DNA of 64,000 bases from Streptococcus parapneumoniae (GTDB lineage: Bacteria > Bacillota > Bacilli > Lactobacillales > Streptococcaceae). Of the stretch, positions 8,853 through 18,100 are shown piece by piece. Location of the stretch: assembly GCF_037076355.1 (NCBI RefSeq), contig NZ_AP026968.1:264501-328500 (forward strand), written 5' to 3'. The translations under genes and the position numbers were made by a program. Numbering within the stretch: position 1 is the stretch's first letter; each line of letters begins with the position of its first letter. The notes under the pieces were generated by a model. The model ran no database searches. It had not been told where the DNA came from and saw nothing but the letters and a program-made list of their open reading frames with translations.

Positions 8853-10067
8853 ATGAAAGAATATAACAAGTCTAGTAAGTTAGAGCATGTTGCTTATGAT
8901 ATCCGTGGCCCTGTTTTGGAAGAAGCCATGCGGATGCGAGCAAATGGAGAAAAGATTTTACGTCTGAATACAGGAAATCCAGCAGAATTTGGCTTTACAG
9001 CGCCAGATGAGGTCATTCATGACTTGATTATGAATGCGCGTGATAGTGAAGGATATTCTGACTCCAAAGGGATTTTTTCAGCCCGTAAGGCCATCATGCA
9101 GTATTGCCAATTGAAGAAATTCCCAAACGTAGATATTGATGATATCTACCTTGGAAATGGTGTCAGTGAGCTGATTGTCATGTCCATGCAGGGGCTTTTG
9201 GACAATGGAGATGAGGTCTTAGTGCCAATGCCAGACTATCCTTTATGGACAGCGGCTGTCAGCCTAGCTGGAGGAAATGCCGTTCACTATATCTGTGATG
9301 AAGCTGCAGAATGGTATCCAGATATTGACGATATCAAGTCAAAAATTACTTCCAATACCAAGGCAATCGTCCTTATCAATCCAAATAATCCAACTGGAGC
9401 CCTTTATCCTAAGGAACTCTTGTTGGAGATTATTGAGATTGCCCGTCAAAACGATTTGATTATCTTTGCGGATGAAATTTACGACCGCATGGTAATGGAT
9501 GGTCATGTGCATACGCCTGTTGCGAGCTTGGCACCAGATGTCTTCTGTGTCAGCATGAATGGTCTATCAAAATCCCATCGTATCGCTGGTTTCCGTGTGG
9601 GTTGGATGGTCTTGTCTGGACCTAAGACTCATGTCAAAGGCTATATCGAAGGGCTCAATATGCTGTCCAATATGCGCCTTTGCTCTAACGTTTTGGCCCA
9701 ACAAGTCGTACAAACTTCCTTGGGTGGCCACCAATCAGTTGATGAATTGCTTCTTCCAGGTGGACGAATATATGAGCAAAGAAACTTTATCTACAATGCC
9801 ATTCAAGAAATCCCAGGTTTGTCTGCTGTTAAACCCAAGGCCGGACTCTATATCTTCCCTAAAATCGACCGAAATATGTACCGTATAGATGATGATGAGC
9901 AGTTTGTCCTTGATTTCTTGAAGCAGGAAAAGGTTCTCTTGGTTCATGGTCGTGGTTTTAACTGGAAGGAACCAGACCACTTCCGTATCGTTTACCTTCC
10001 TCGTGTTGATGAGTTAGCCCAAATCCAAGAAAAGATGACTCGTTTCTTGAAACAGTATCGTAGATAG
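8853..10067 (+). CDS. alaT: alanine-type aminotransferase (class I/II, AlaT-like)
   Basis: A 404-residue PLP-dependent aminotransferase of fold type I. Visible motifs are NPNNPTGALY near residue 178, DEIYDRMVMDG, and the PLP-lysine segment SMNGLSKSHRIAGFRVGW near residue 240, where SKSHR carries the Schiff-base lysine. It resembles AlaT/YfbQ-type alanine-pyruvate aminotransferases, which link alanine, pyruvate and glutamate. Substrate preference is inferred from family resemblance. The gene has its own promoter; the rpmH promoter begins 50 nt after its stop. Confidence 0.88.
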   Translation: MKEYNKSSKLEHVAYDIRGPVLEEAMRMRANGEKILRLNTGNPAEFGFTAPDEVIHDLIMNARDSEGYSDSKGIFSARKAIMQYCQLKKFPNVDIDDIYLGNGVSELIVMSMQGLLDNGDEVLVPMPDYPLWTAAVSLAGGNAVHYICDEAAEWYPDIDDIKSKITSNTKAIVLINPNNPTGALYPKELLLEIIEIARQNDLIIFADEIYDRMVMDGHVHTPVASLAPDVFCVSMNGLSKSHRIAGFRVGWMVLSGPKTHVKGYIEGLNMLSNMRLCSNVLAQQVVQTSLGGHQSVDELLLPGGRIYEQRNFIYNAIQEIPGLSAVKPKAGLYIFPKIDRNMYRIDDDEQFVLDFLKQEKVLLVHGRGFNWKEPDHFRIVYLPRVDELAQIQEKMTRFLKQYRR

Positions 10068-10118
10068 GGCTTACATTCGAAAAAGCGCCAAAAAGCTGGA
10101 AACATTTGCCTTGAGCTA

Positions 10119-10147
10119 TTGACAAAAGTGAAAGAATCAGATAGAAT
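10119..10147 (+). promoter_or_regulatory. rpmH promoter
   Basis: A perfect TTGACA (10119-10124) and TAGAAT (10142-10147) are 17 bp apart, giving a strong housekeeping promoter and a leader of about 65 nt. Confidence 0.88.
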
Positions 10148-10220
10148 AGTAAAGTATGTTTAGTAACTGATCACTTTATAGCCGGCTAAACGAATACAAA
10201 TCTATGAGGAGGTATTCATC

Positions 10221-10355
10221 GTGAAACGTACTTATCAACCAAGTAAACTTCGTCGTGCGCGCAAACACGGATTCCGTAACCGTATGTCAACTAAAAACGG
10301 TCGTCGCGTATTGGCAGCTCGTCGTCGTAAAGGACGCAAAGTTTTGGCTGCATAA
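10221..10355 (+). CDS. rpmH: 50S ribosomal protein L34
   Basis: A 44-residue, highly basic protein beginning with [20 protein letters not shown] and ending [11 protein letters not shown], the classic L34 sequence. It begins with GTG at 10221 behind an AGGAGG site. It is monocistronic, between a strong promoter and an intrinsic terminator. It is not next to rnpA or dnaA here, as is usual in streptococci. Confidence 0.97.
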
Positions 10356-10373
10356 TCCAAACGAACCATAACA

Positions 10374-10413
10374 AAAATCAGTAGGAACTCGAGTCTACTG
10401 ATTTTTATTTTTG
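10374..10413 (+). terminator. intrinsic terminator after rpmH
   Basis: AAATCAGTAG and CTACTGATTT form a 10-bp stem, followed by TTATTTTTG. Confidence 0.9.
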
Positions 10414-10493
10414 TAAAAAAGTTCAAAAAGGCTTTATATTTTTGCTTAAATGGTGTATAATATTTCACATACTGTAAAAAATGGAGAATAATC

Positions 10494-12458
10494 ATGAAGA
10501 AATCAAAAGTTATGCTTTTTGGAGCTGTAGCTTTTACAGCAGGTCTAGCTCTAGCGGCATGTGGGTCTTCCCAATCTAGTAATGCTGAGAAAACCTACTC
10601 TTATGTATTTACTAGTAATCCTGATACCTTGGACTACATTACGTCAACACGTGGTTCTACTTCAAGTATTACGACCAACCTGATTGATGGCTTGTTAGAA
10701 AATGATCAGCATGGTAATCTCATTCCATCTATGGCTGAGTCATGGACGGTGTCAAAAGATGGCTTGACCTACACTTATAAAATCCGTCAGGGGGCGAAAT
10801 GGTACACTTCAGAGGGCGAAGAGTATGCGGATGTAACGGCTCATGACTTTGTGACAGGTCTCAAGTATGCAGCTGATAAAAAGGCTGAAAACTTGTACTT
10901 GGTTCAAGACTCTATCAAGGGTCTCGCAGACTACGTTGAGGGGGAAACATCTGACTTTGAAACTGTTGGTGTTAAGGCAGTGGATGACTATACTCTTCAA
11001 TATACTTTGAATAAGCCGGAATCTTACTGGAATTCTAAGACTACTGGGGGTATTTTGAGTCCTGTAAATGAAGCTTTTTTGAAATCTAAAGGAGATGACT
11101 TTGGAAGTGTAACACCATCCAGTATCTTGTCAAATGGTCCTTACTTGTTTAAATCTTTCTCATCAAAATCTTTGATTGAATTTGATAAAAATCCTAATTA
11201 CTGGGACAAGGATAATGTGAAAATTGAGAAAGTGAAGCTCTCTTTCTTTGACGGTTCTGATCAAGATAGTTTAGCGAGAGGATTTTTGGAAGGGAACTAC
11301 TCGGACGGTCGTATCTTCCCGACAAGTTCAGTGTTTAATCAGCTGAAAAAAGGGAATGAGGACAAAATCACCTACACACCACAAAACTCAATTACCTTCT
11401 ATTACCTTTTTAACGTTAATCGTCAAAGCTACAAGCAGACCATGAAACAGTCTGATAAGGAAAAGACAGATTCACTTGCAGCCATGCGAAATAAGGATTT
11501 CCGTCAGGCTATCAACTTTGCCTTTGACCGTCATGCTTATGCAGCGCAGACAAATGGTGAAGATGGAGCAGACCGTATCTTGCGTAACACGCTTATCCCA
11601 AGTGATTTTGTCCAAATCGGTGGTAAAAACTTTGGAGATGTTGTCAATGAAAAGATTATTAACTATGGTACAGAGTGGTCGAATATCAATTTAAATGATG
11701 CGCAACCTGCCTTTTTGAATGCTGAAAAAGCCAAGGCAGCATTTGCTAAAGCTAAAGAAACCTTGCAAGCAGAAGGCGTGACCTTCCCAATTCATTTGGA
11801 TATGCCGGTTGACCAGACGGCCAAGTTAGATGTGCAACAAGCAAGTTCCTTTAAGCAGACAGTGGAAGAAACCCTTGGGTCGGACAATGTTGTGATTGAC
11901 GTGATCCAACTTTCTCCAGACGAGAAGGATCAAGCTACATTCTTTGCAGATACAGCTGAACAAAAGGACTATGACATTGATATTTCAGGTTGGAGTGGAG
12001 ATTACTCAGATCCTAAAACTTATCTTGATCTCTTGGATCCAGAATCAGGTTCTCAGCTTAATAATATTGGGTTAACTGCTGGAAAAGATAATGAGGTAAA
12101 AGAAAAAATTGGACTTTCTGCTTACAAGAAGTTACTAGATGAAGCAGATAGCGAAGTTGAAAATACTCAGGCTCGTTATGAAAAATTTGCTGAAGTACAA
12201 GCTTGGTTGACTGACAGTGCCCTCTTCCTACCAGTTCAAAGTGGCGGAGCCAACCCAATCTTCCGTAAGACTGTACCGTTCACAGGAGCCTTCTCGTTCG
12301 TTGGTCATAAGGGAGATGCTGATAACTACAAATATGTTGAACTGCAAAAAGAGCCGGTAACTGCGAAACAGTACCAGGAACTCTATGATAAATGGCTAAA
12401 AGAAAAAGCCGAGTCAAATAAAAAAGCTCAGGAAGATTTAGCTAATCATATTCAATAA
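10494..12458 (+). CDS. oligopeptide ABC transporter substrate-binding lipoprotein (AliA/AliB/AmiA family)
   Basis: A 654-residue SBP_bac_5 protein with a lipoprotein signal peptide whose lipobox LALAAC puts the lipidated Cys at residue 23. The mature part has DTLDYI near the start and YDIDISGWSGDYSDPKTYLD near residue 490, typical of pneumococcal AmiA, AliA and AliB. It should capture peptides on the outer face of the membrane for an Ami-type permease. No permease or ATPase is adjacent, so it probably shares AmiCDEF encoded elsewhere, as known for Ali proteins. TATAAT at 10456-10461 precedes an AATGGAGAATAATC ribosome site. Which paralogue it is cannot be decided by eye. Confidence 0.92.
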   Translation: MKKSKVMLFGAVAFTAGLALAACGSSQSSNAEKTYSYVFTSNPDTLDYITSTRGSTSSITTNLIDGLLENDQHGNLIPSMAESWTVSKDGLTYTYKIRQGAKWYTSEGEEYADVTAHDFVTGLKYAADKKAENLYLVQDSIKGLADYVEGETSDFETVGVKAVDDYTLQYTLNKPESYWNSKTTGGILSPVNEAFLKSKGDDFGSVTPSSILSNGPYLFKSFSSKSLIEFDKNPNYWDKDNVKIEKVKLSFFDGSDQDSLARGFLEGNYSDGRIFPTSSVFNQLKKGNEDKITYTPQNSITFYYLFNVNRQSYKQTMKQSDKEKTDSLAAMRNKDFRQAINFAFDRHAYAAQTNGEDGADRILRNTLIPSDFVQIGGKNFGDVVNEKIINYGTEWSNINLNDAQPAFLNAEKAKAAFAKAKETLQAEGVTFPIHLDMPVDQTAKLDVQQASSFKQTVEETLGSDNVVIDVIQLSPDEKDQATFFADTAEQKDYDIDISGWSGDYSDPKTYLDLLDPESGSQLNNIGLTAGKDNEVKEKIGLSAYKKLLDEADSEVENTQARYEKFAEVQAWLTDSALFLPVQSGGANPIFRKTVPFTGAFSFVGHKGDADNYKYVELQKEPVTAKQYQELYDKWLKEKAESNKKAQEDLANHIQ

Positions 12459-12482
12459 CATTGCTAGTCATGCTTTTTAGTT

Positions 12483-12634
12483 AATACTCTTCGAAAATCT
12501 CTTCAAACCACGTCAGCGTCGCCTTGCCGTAGGTATGTTACTGACTTCGTCAGTTTCATCTACGACCTCAAAGCAGTGCTTTGAGCAGCCTGCGGCTAGC
12601 TTCCTAGTTTGCTCTTTGATTTTCATTGAGTATA
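12483..12634 (+). repeat. BOX element (A-B-C)
   Basis: It begins AATACTCTTCGAAAATC (boxA, with GTCAGCGTCGCCTTGCCG), has one boxB and ends with boxC TTTGATTTTCATTGAGTAT. It lies between the lipoprotein gene and its terminator. Confidence 0.93.
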
Positions 12635-12653
12635 AGCATAGTGACTGGTTTCA

Positions 12654-12704
12654 GAAAAAGGCCTTACCAGACGCTTTTGGTTCTGGTAGGGCCTTTTCTT
12701 TATT
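12654..12704 (+). terminator. intrinsic terminator after the oligopeptide-binding gene
   Basis: AAAAGGCCTTACCAGA and TCTGGTAGGGCCTTTT form a long stem, followed by CTTTATTTT. Confidence 0.88.
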
Positions 12705-12879
12705 TTGTGATGAAGTAAGTGGAGTGGATAGGGATATAGATACCTAGAATGACTTGTTTTATGTTTTTGAATGGGAATCGATTAAAATTTATAAATCTGT
12801 ATAAGGGATTAGTGACAAAACGATAGCAAATAAGGTAAATTTCTATATATTTTAATTAAAGTAAAAATTAGGCTAAAAG

Positions 12880-12908
12880 TGGACGGGGGGGGGATTTTAT
12901 GCTATAAT
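12880..12908 (+). promoter_or_regulatory. adhesin promoter with G9 tract in the spacer
   Basis: The -10 TATAAT (12903-12908) has an upstream TGC (extended -10). The best -35 is TGGACG at 12880-12885, 17 bp away. The spacer begins with a homopolymer of nine G residues (12885-12893). Gain or loss of a G would change the spacing, the classic layout for slipped-strand phase variation. The rest of 12705-13016 is AT-rich, with a GGAG ribosome site before 13017 and no other gene. Confidence 0.65.
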
Positions 12909-13016
12909 GTACGTATATTCTTATCACCTAAAGTAGATATATTATAATAAAGTTTTATTGTAGTGCATCAGCTTTTTGAATAAGAAGCAATAAAAATAAA
13001 AAATGGAGATCAAAGA

Positions 13017-15158
13017 ATGAAGTATAAGAGAACGCAGAAACGCTCCAAGCAAATGTGGCAGCGTGTGGAAAAATTTTCGATTAGAAAGTTTAGCTTTGGA
13101 GCAGCATCGTGTTTGATTGGGGCTATTACTGTACTTGGCTCATCATATCAAATAGCTAAAGCGGACGGGATAACATCCTACGAAGCTAATGGTAATAAAG
13201 TGACCGCTTATGCTCATGGAGAAAGTGTGTATAAACTTAGAGGTACTTCAACAAGTATTTATAATGCTTTTCGTATGAACGTTGATACTTCCAAGTATAC
13301 AAAAGAAAATCCAGTAGTTACTGTTACATTAACGTATAATGCTAAAGATAACTCGCATGAAGAAGCTCCGATATTTTGGAGTGGTCGACCATTTCATTGG
13401 TTCACTGTGCCAGAAGGAACAGAAGAATTAGGAAATGACTATGGACTTACACTAACAAACGGTAGTGGAGTTACTAATGAGTATACAAATTGGAGTAGTT
13501 GGGAAAGTAATTCACGTTTTATTCATAGTAAATATAAAGGTAATCCAGATGCATGGGAAAGATTTAATGAAACTACTGGAGAATGGCTGAGAAAAACACC
13601 TTTTGCAAGTTTAAATAGTGAATTTAATAAGTTTTTAGGGGATTATAACAATCGTTGGTATGACAATAGTAATATGCCTACTCAAGATATCATGCATGAC
13701 CTTCGTGCTAAGAGCCGAAGTATTTACGCTGATTGGGAAAAAAGAGCAGCTGGAACTGTAACGGTTACTTATACTACCAAGGTGAAAGATCCTGTAAACA
13801 CTAAAGAGTTAACGATTGGTATGGGGGTCTATCAAGAATTAAATAGGCAACAATATGCTCGTGTTGGAACTGTTAAGCTTCCGGTATTGTATAAATTAAA
13901 TGAAGTTTTTGAACCGAAGGTACCAGAACGTACAGGAGTAGTAGATAAAACAAAACTTACAGATGCTGAAGTAAATGATATTAAAGAAAAAATTTGGACA
14001 GTCAATGGCAATAATGAAAGTGAGCTTTTATCTACAAATAAATCGTTTAAAGATAATTTAAAAAACGGTAAAGATTCAATTACTATTGACAAAGCTACTG
14101 GTAATGCAACGATTACTTATAAGGATGACAGTACGGATACGATTGAAGGCTCTAAGTTGACTTATGAAAAACCAAAAGCATCAAAAAATGATACGGCTTC
14201 AACTGATTTAAAAACAGATGGAAGCTACAATGTTAAATACCACATTAAACCTGTAACAGTGGAAAATTATGATAAAATTAGTGAAGACGATAAAAGCAGA
14301 GCCTTGGACAACTTTTTAAGTGCCAATTTAACGGAAGCTGGGCAGAATTACTACAATAGTAATAAGGAAGTACGTAGGGGGGATCTTAAATCTGGGGTTA
14401 GTTTTAACTTGGATAGGTATGCTGGTAGACTTGAGTTCAATGAAAAAGGTGAATTAAAGATTATACGAAAAGTACGTGAACGCGTTTTAGCTATTGTACC
14501 TAAAGAACACTTGTATAAGAAAAAACAAGAACCTGCATTTGATGTTAACGCTGCACGTACTGAAGCTAAAAAGGTAATAGGTTCGTTGGATAATTTATAT
14601 CCAAGCGAAAAAGCTGATTTTGTAACTAAAATAGATAAAGCAACAAACCGTGAAGGTATTGAAAAAGTACTAAATAATGCCCAATCAAAAGCTAATGAAA
14701 ATGCTGTAGCATTAGCTAAAATGAAAAAGGCTGCTAATGATAAAATCAATGCGCTAGGTTATCTAACACCAGCTGAAAAAGATGCTGCAATTAACAAGAT
14801 TAATTCTGCAACGATTAAACAAAATGATGCGGCTGTTGATAAAGCAGTCGGGACTAATAATCTAGATACTGACGCTAATCGTGACGCGACAAGAGCTCGT
14901 TTAAATAAAATTGTAGCTGAACTTGAGAAGAAAAATATTGAAAAAGCTAAAGAAGAAGCGATTAATAATATCAAGAACATTTCAGATGAGAACTTGCCAA
15001 AAGCTGAAAAAGATAAGTATATAGAGGACATAAAGAAAGCCGATAACGAGGAAACTATCTTAAATCTTGTAAAAGAAGCACAAAAAAAGCGTCAGATGCA
15101 GAAGCTGCTCGTAGAAAAGCAGAAGCCGATAAAGTTCGTCAGCAATATAAGGATATGA
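13017..15158 (+). CDS. YSIRK-type surface adhesin, N-terminal part (frameshifted)
   Basis: A 713-codon frame that is the 5' portion of a giant adhesin gene. Residues 20-36 form a YSIRK-type signal (FSIRKFSFGAASCLIGA), with cleavage likely after Ala49. Residues 50-300 look like a globular binding region of unknown family. A repeat-like unit (FEPKVPERTGVVDKTKLTD) starts near 301. From about 505 come helical GA/FIVAR-like modules. A missing A in a poly-A run at 15082-15088 shifts the frame, and the last ~23 residues are out of frame before a stop at 15158. Without the rest, this product would be exported but lack the LPXTG anchor. Adding one A gives a continuous 3029-residue protein. Confidence 0.85.
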   Translation: MKYKRTQKRSKQMWQRVEKFSIRKFSFGAASCLIGAITVLGSSYQIAKADGITSYEANGNKVTAYAHGESVYKLRGTSTSIYNAFRMNVDTSKYTKENPVVTVTLTYNAKDNSHEEAPIFWSGRPFHWFTVPEGTEELGNDYGLTLTNGSGVTNEYTNWSSWESNSRFIHSKYKGNPDAWERFNETTGEWLRKTPFASLNSEFNKFLGDYNNRWYDNSNMPTQDIMHDLRAKSRSIYADWEKRAAGTVTVTYTTKVKDPVNTKELTIGMGVYQELNRQQYARVGTVKLPVLYKLNEVFEPKVPERTGVVDKTKLTDAEVNDIKEKIWTVNGNNESELLSTNKSFKDNLKNGKDSITIDKATGNATITYKDDSTDTIEGSKLTYEKPKASKNDTASTDLKTDGSYNVKYHIKPVTVENYDKISEDDKSRALDNFLSANLTEAGQNYYNSNKEVRRGDLKSGVSFNLDRYAGRLEFNEKGELKIIRKVRERVLAIVPKEHLYKKKQEPAFDVNAARTEAKKVIGSLDNLYPSEKADFVTKIDKATNREGIEKVLNNAQSKANENAVALAKMKKAANDKINALGYLTPAEKDAAINKINSATIKQNDAAVDKAVGTNNLDTDANRDATRARLNKIVAELEKKNIEKAKEEAINNIKNISDENLPKAEKDKYIEDIKKADNEETILNLVKEAQKKRQMQKLLVEKQKPIKFVSNIRI
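15082..15088 (+). other. A7 homopolymer at the frameshift point
   Basis: The sequence CAAAAAAAGCG has seven A residues. With eight, the reading continues as KKASDAEAARRKAEADK into the downstream 2316-codon frame and matches its helical repeat style. Slippage, a true mutation or a sequencing error are all possible. Confidence 0.85.
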
Positions 15159-18100
15159 TTGCTAATATTCCAGGTTTAACTGATGACGAGAAAAAACAAT
15201 ACGATGATGCAATCGATAAAGCAACTAGTACCGATGAAATGGCTGCTATCGTTGACTTTGCTAAATTATCAGGTGAGCGTAAAAAAGCTGTAGCTGAATT
15301 AGAAAAACTACAATACTTAAATAATAATCAAAAACAATCATTTAAAGATCGAGTAGAAAACAGCGCTAATAAAGAAGATATAGAAAATTATGTTTCACAA
15401 GCTAGACAATTAAATAGTAAAATGAAACGACTTCATGATTTAGCTGAAAAAGCAAAAACAATTAAACCAACGGTTAAATATACATCGGCTGCAACAGAGA
15501 AACAAACAGCCTTTGATAATGCGTTAGAAAAAGCAGAAAGTGTGCTAAATAAAGAAAATGGTGCTGATGAAACTATTACAACTGTGGGTAATTTATTTAC
15601 TGCATTAGAGACAGCAATTAATAATTTACAACCTAATGGTGAAAAAGTAAAAGTTAATGCCGATAAATCAGCCTTACAAGCAGAGTATGATAAAAAGGAT
15701 TCGGTTAAAAACTCACCAGCGTACACTAAAGAAAAAGATGAAGCGAAAAAACAAGCTTATGATAATGCATTAATAAAAGCTAAAAAAATATTAGATAATA
15801 CTGATGCTACACAAGATGTAGTAGATAAAGCGTTAGAAGATTTAGAATCAGCTCGTTCATCACTAACTGGTAAGGCGGATGAATTTGAATTAACGAAGAA
15901 AGATGACAAACCAGTACCTATTTCTGTTGATCCAGTTATAGGAGCGACTAATTTATCTTCAGAAGATAAAAAGTTAGTTCAAGATAAGATAAACGGAATA
16001 CCGACTGGAGCAATAGTAATCTATAAACCAATAGTAGCAAAAGCTGATAAAAAATATGTACCAGTAAAAGTTACACACGAAAATATTTCAAAAGAAATAG
16101 AAATAGAAATTGTTCAATCTGAAGCAGCGAAATCGCCATTAACAGAACCAGAAAAAGTAAAAGTAAATGATGTGAACAATCTATCTGAGGAAGAAAAAAC
16201 AGCAGTAGAGAATGCGATTAAAGAAGCAAATCCAAGCTTAAAAACAAATCCTAATATAAAAGTAACTGTAGATGAAAAAGGAAAAGTAACGGTAACATAT
16301 CCAGATACATCACATAACGAACTTACACCAGATAAGACTGTAGTAGAGAAAACAAAAGAGGAAAAAGTATTAGATGCTGCCAAAGAAAAAGCGAAATCAG
16401 ACTTAATAGCTGCAGCTAACAAAGAAAAAGCAGAGATTGATGCAGACAAAAACTTAACAGATCAACAAAAAGCTGATAAGAAAACAGAAGTTGACAACGC
16501 TAAGAAAGCTGCAGAAGCAAATATCGATAAAGCGACAACACCAGAAGATGTAACAAAAGCAACAGAAGAAGGCAAGAAAGCAATCGATGCAGTGCACCAA
16601 ACAGAGTTAGACAAAGCTAAAGAACAAGCAAAATCAGACTTAACGGCTGCAGCTAATAAAGAAAAAGAAGAGATTGATGCAGATACTAAGCTAAGCAAAG
16701 ATGAAAAAGACAAAGCCAAAGCTAAAGTTGATGAAGTTAAGAAAGCAGCGGAAGACAAAATCGATAAAGCTGGAACAACTGACGAAGTAACAAAAGCAAT
16801 AGAAGACGGTAAGAAAGCAATCGATGCAGTTCACAAAACAGATGCGGATAAATCAACTCCAACAATCACATCAGGAGAAGTACCAGTAAGCGTAGACCCA
16901 TCTAAAGATAAAAAAGTAGCAGAAACAGACAAAAAAGCAATTACAGACGCAGTAGAAGTACCGAAAGACCAACCACAACCGACAGACAAACAAGTTAAAA
17001 ATGACGGAGCAATCGTGGATGGAACAGGAGCGAATGCAGGTAAGAAAGTAGTTGTAGTAGAAGTTACATATCCAGATGGATCAAAAGATGAAATCGAAGT
17101 ACCTGTGAGAAAAGAAAAAGACGCAGACAAAGCAACTCCGAAAGTGAAAGATGAAATTGCATCAGGAGAAGTGCCAGTAAGCGTAGACCCATCTAAAGAT
17201 AAAAAAGTAGCAGAAGCAGACAAAAAAGCAATTACAGACGCAGTAGAAGTACCGAAAGGACAACCACAACCGACAGACAAACAAGTTAAAGATGACGGAG
17301 CAATCGTGGATGGAACAGGAGTGAATGCAGGTAAGAAAGTAGTTGTAGTAGAAGTTACATATCCAGATGGATCAAAAGACGAAATCGAAGTACCGGTGAG
17401 AAAAGCGACTGATAAGGAAAAAGCAAAAGCTGACTTAACAGACGCAGCTAACGCAGAAAAAGCCGAAATTGATGAAGACAATGCATTATCTAAAAAAGAA
17501 AAAGAAGCATTGAAGAAACAAGTTGATGAACTGAAAGCAAAACACGAAGAAAACATCAATAATGCAACTTCACCAGAAGCTATAGCGTCAGAAACAGAAA
17601 AAGGTAGACAAGAAATTGCTGCTGTTCATACTCCACAAGATATTACAGAAACAGCTAAGAGAAAGTTAACTCCACCAAAAGAAAAGGTTAAAGTTACAGA
17701 TAGCAATCATTTAACAGATGAAGAGAAAGAAGCTGTTAAAAAAGCGATTGTGGCGACTAACCCTTCATTAGAAGAATCTGAAGTCTATGTGAGTGATAAG
17801 GGAGATGTAGCTTCTCCTAAAGGTTACTTGGAAGCAGAAAAAGTTGTTGTTCAAGCATTAAACAAACCAGCGACACCAGTCGTAGTAGCTGATCCAAATC
17901 ATTTAACAAATGAAGAAAAGGAAAAAGTGAAAGATGCTGTAGCTAATGCAAATCCTGGTCTAAGCAAAGATGATATTACAGTCGATGATAAAGGTAATGT
18001 AACAACTAAAAATGGCGATAAATTACTTGCAAAAGATGTAGTAACTCCAGCCTTGAAGAAACCAACAACACCAGTTGTAGTTGGAAATCCTAATGCTTTA

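Noticed and set aside
10180..10200. AACGAATA before rpmH as a competence box
   Set aside because: The first base differs from TACGAATA, and a perfect housekeeping promoter already explains rpmH.
16831..17559. 242-codon minus-strand frame in the adhesin
   Set aside because: Antisense shadow of a Lys/Glu/Asp-rich gene, which gives long Ser/Phe-rich reverse frames; no ribosome site.
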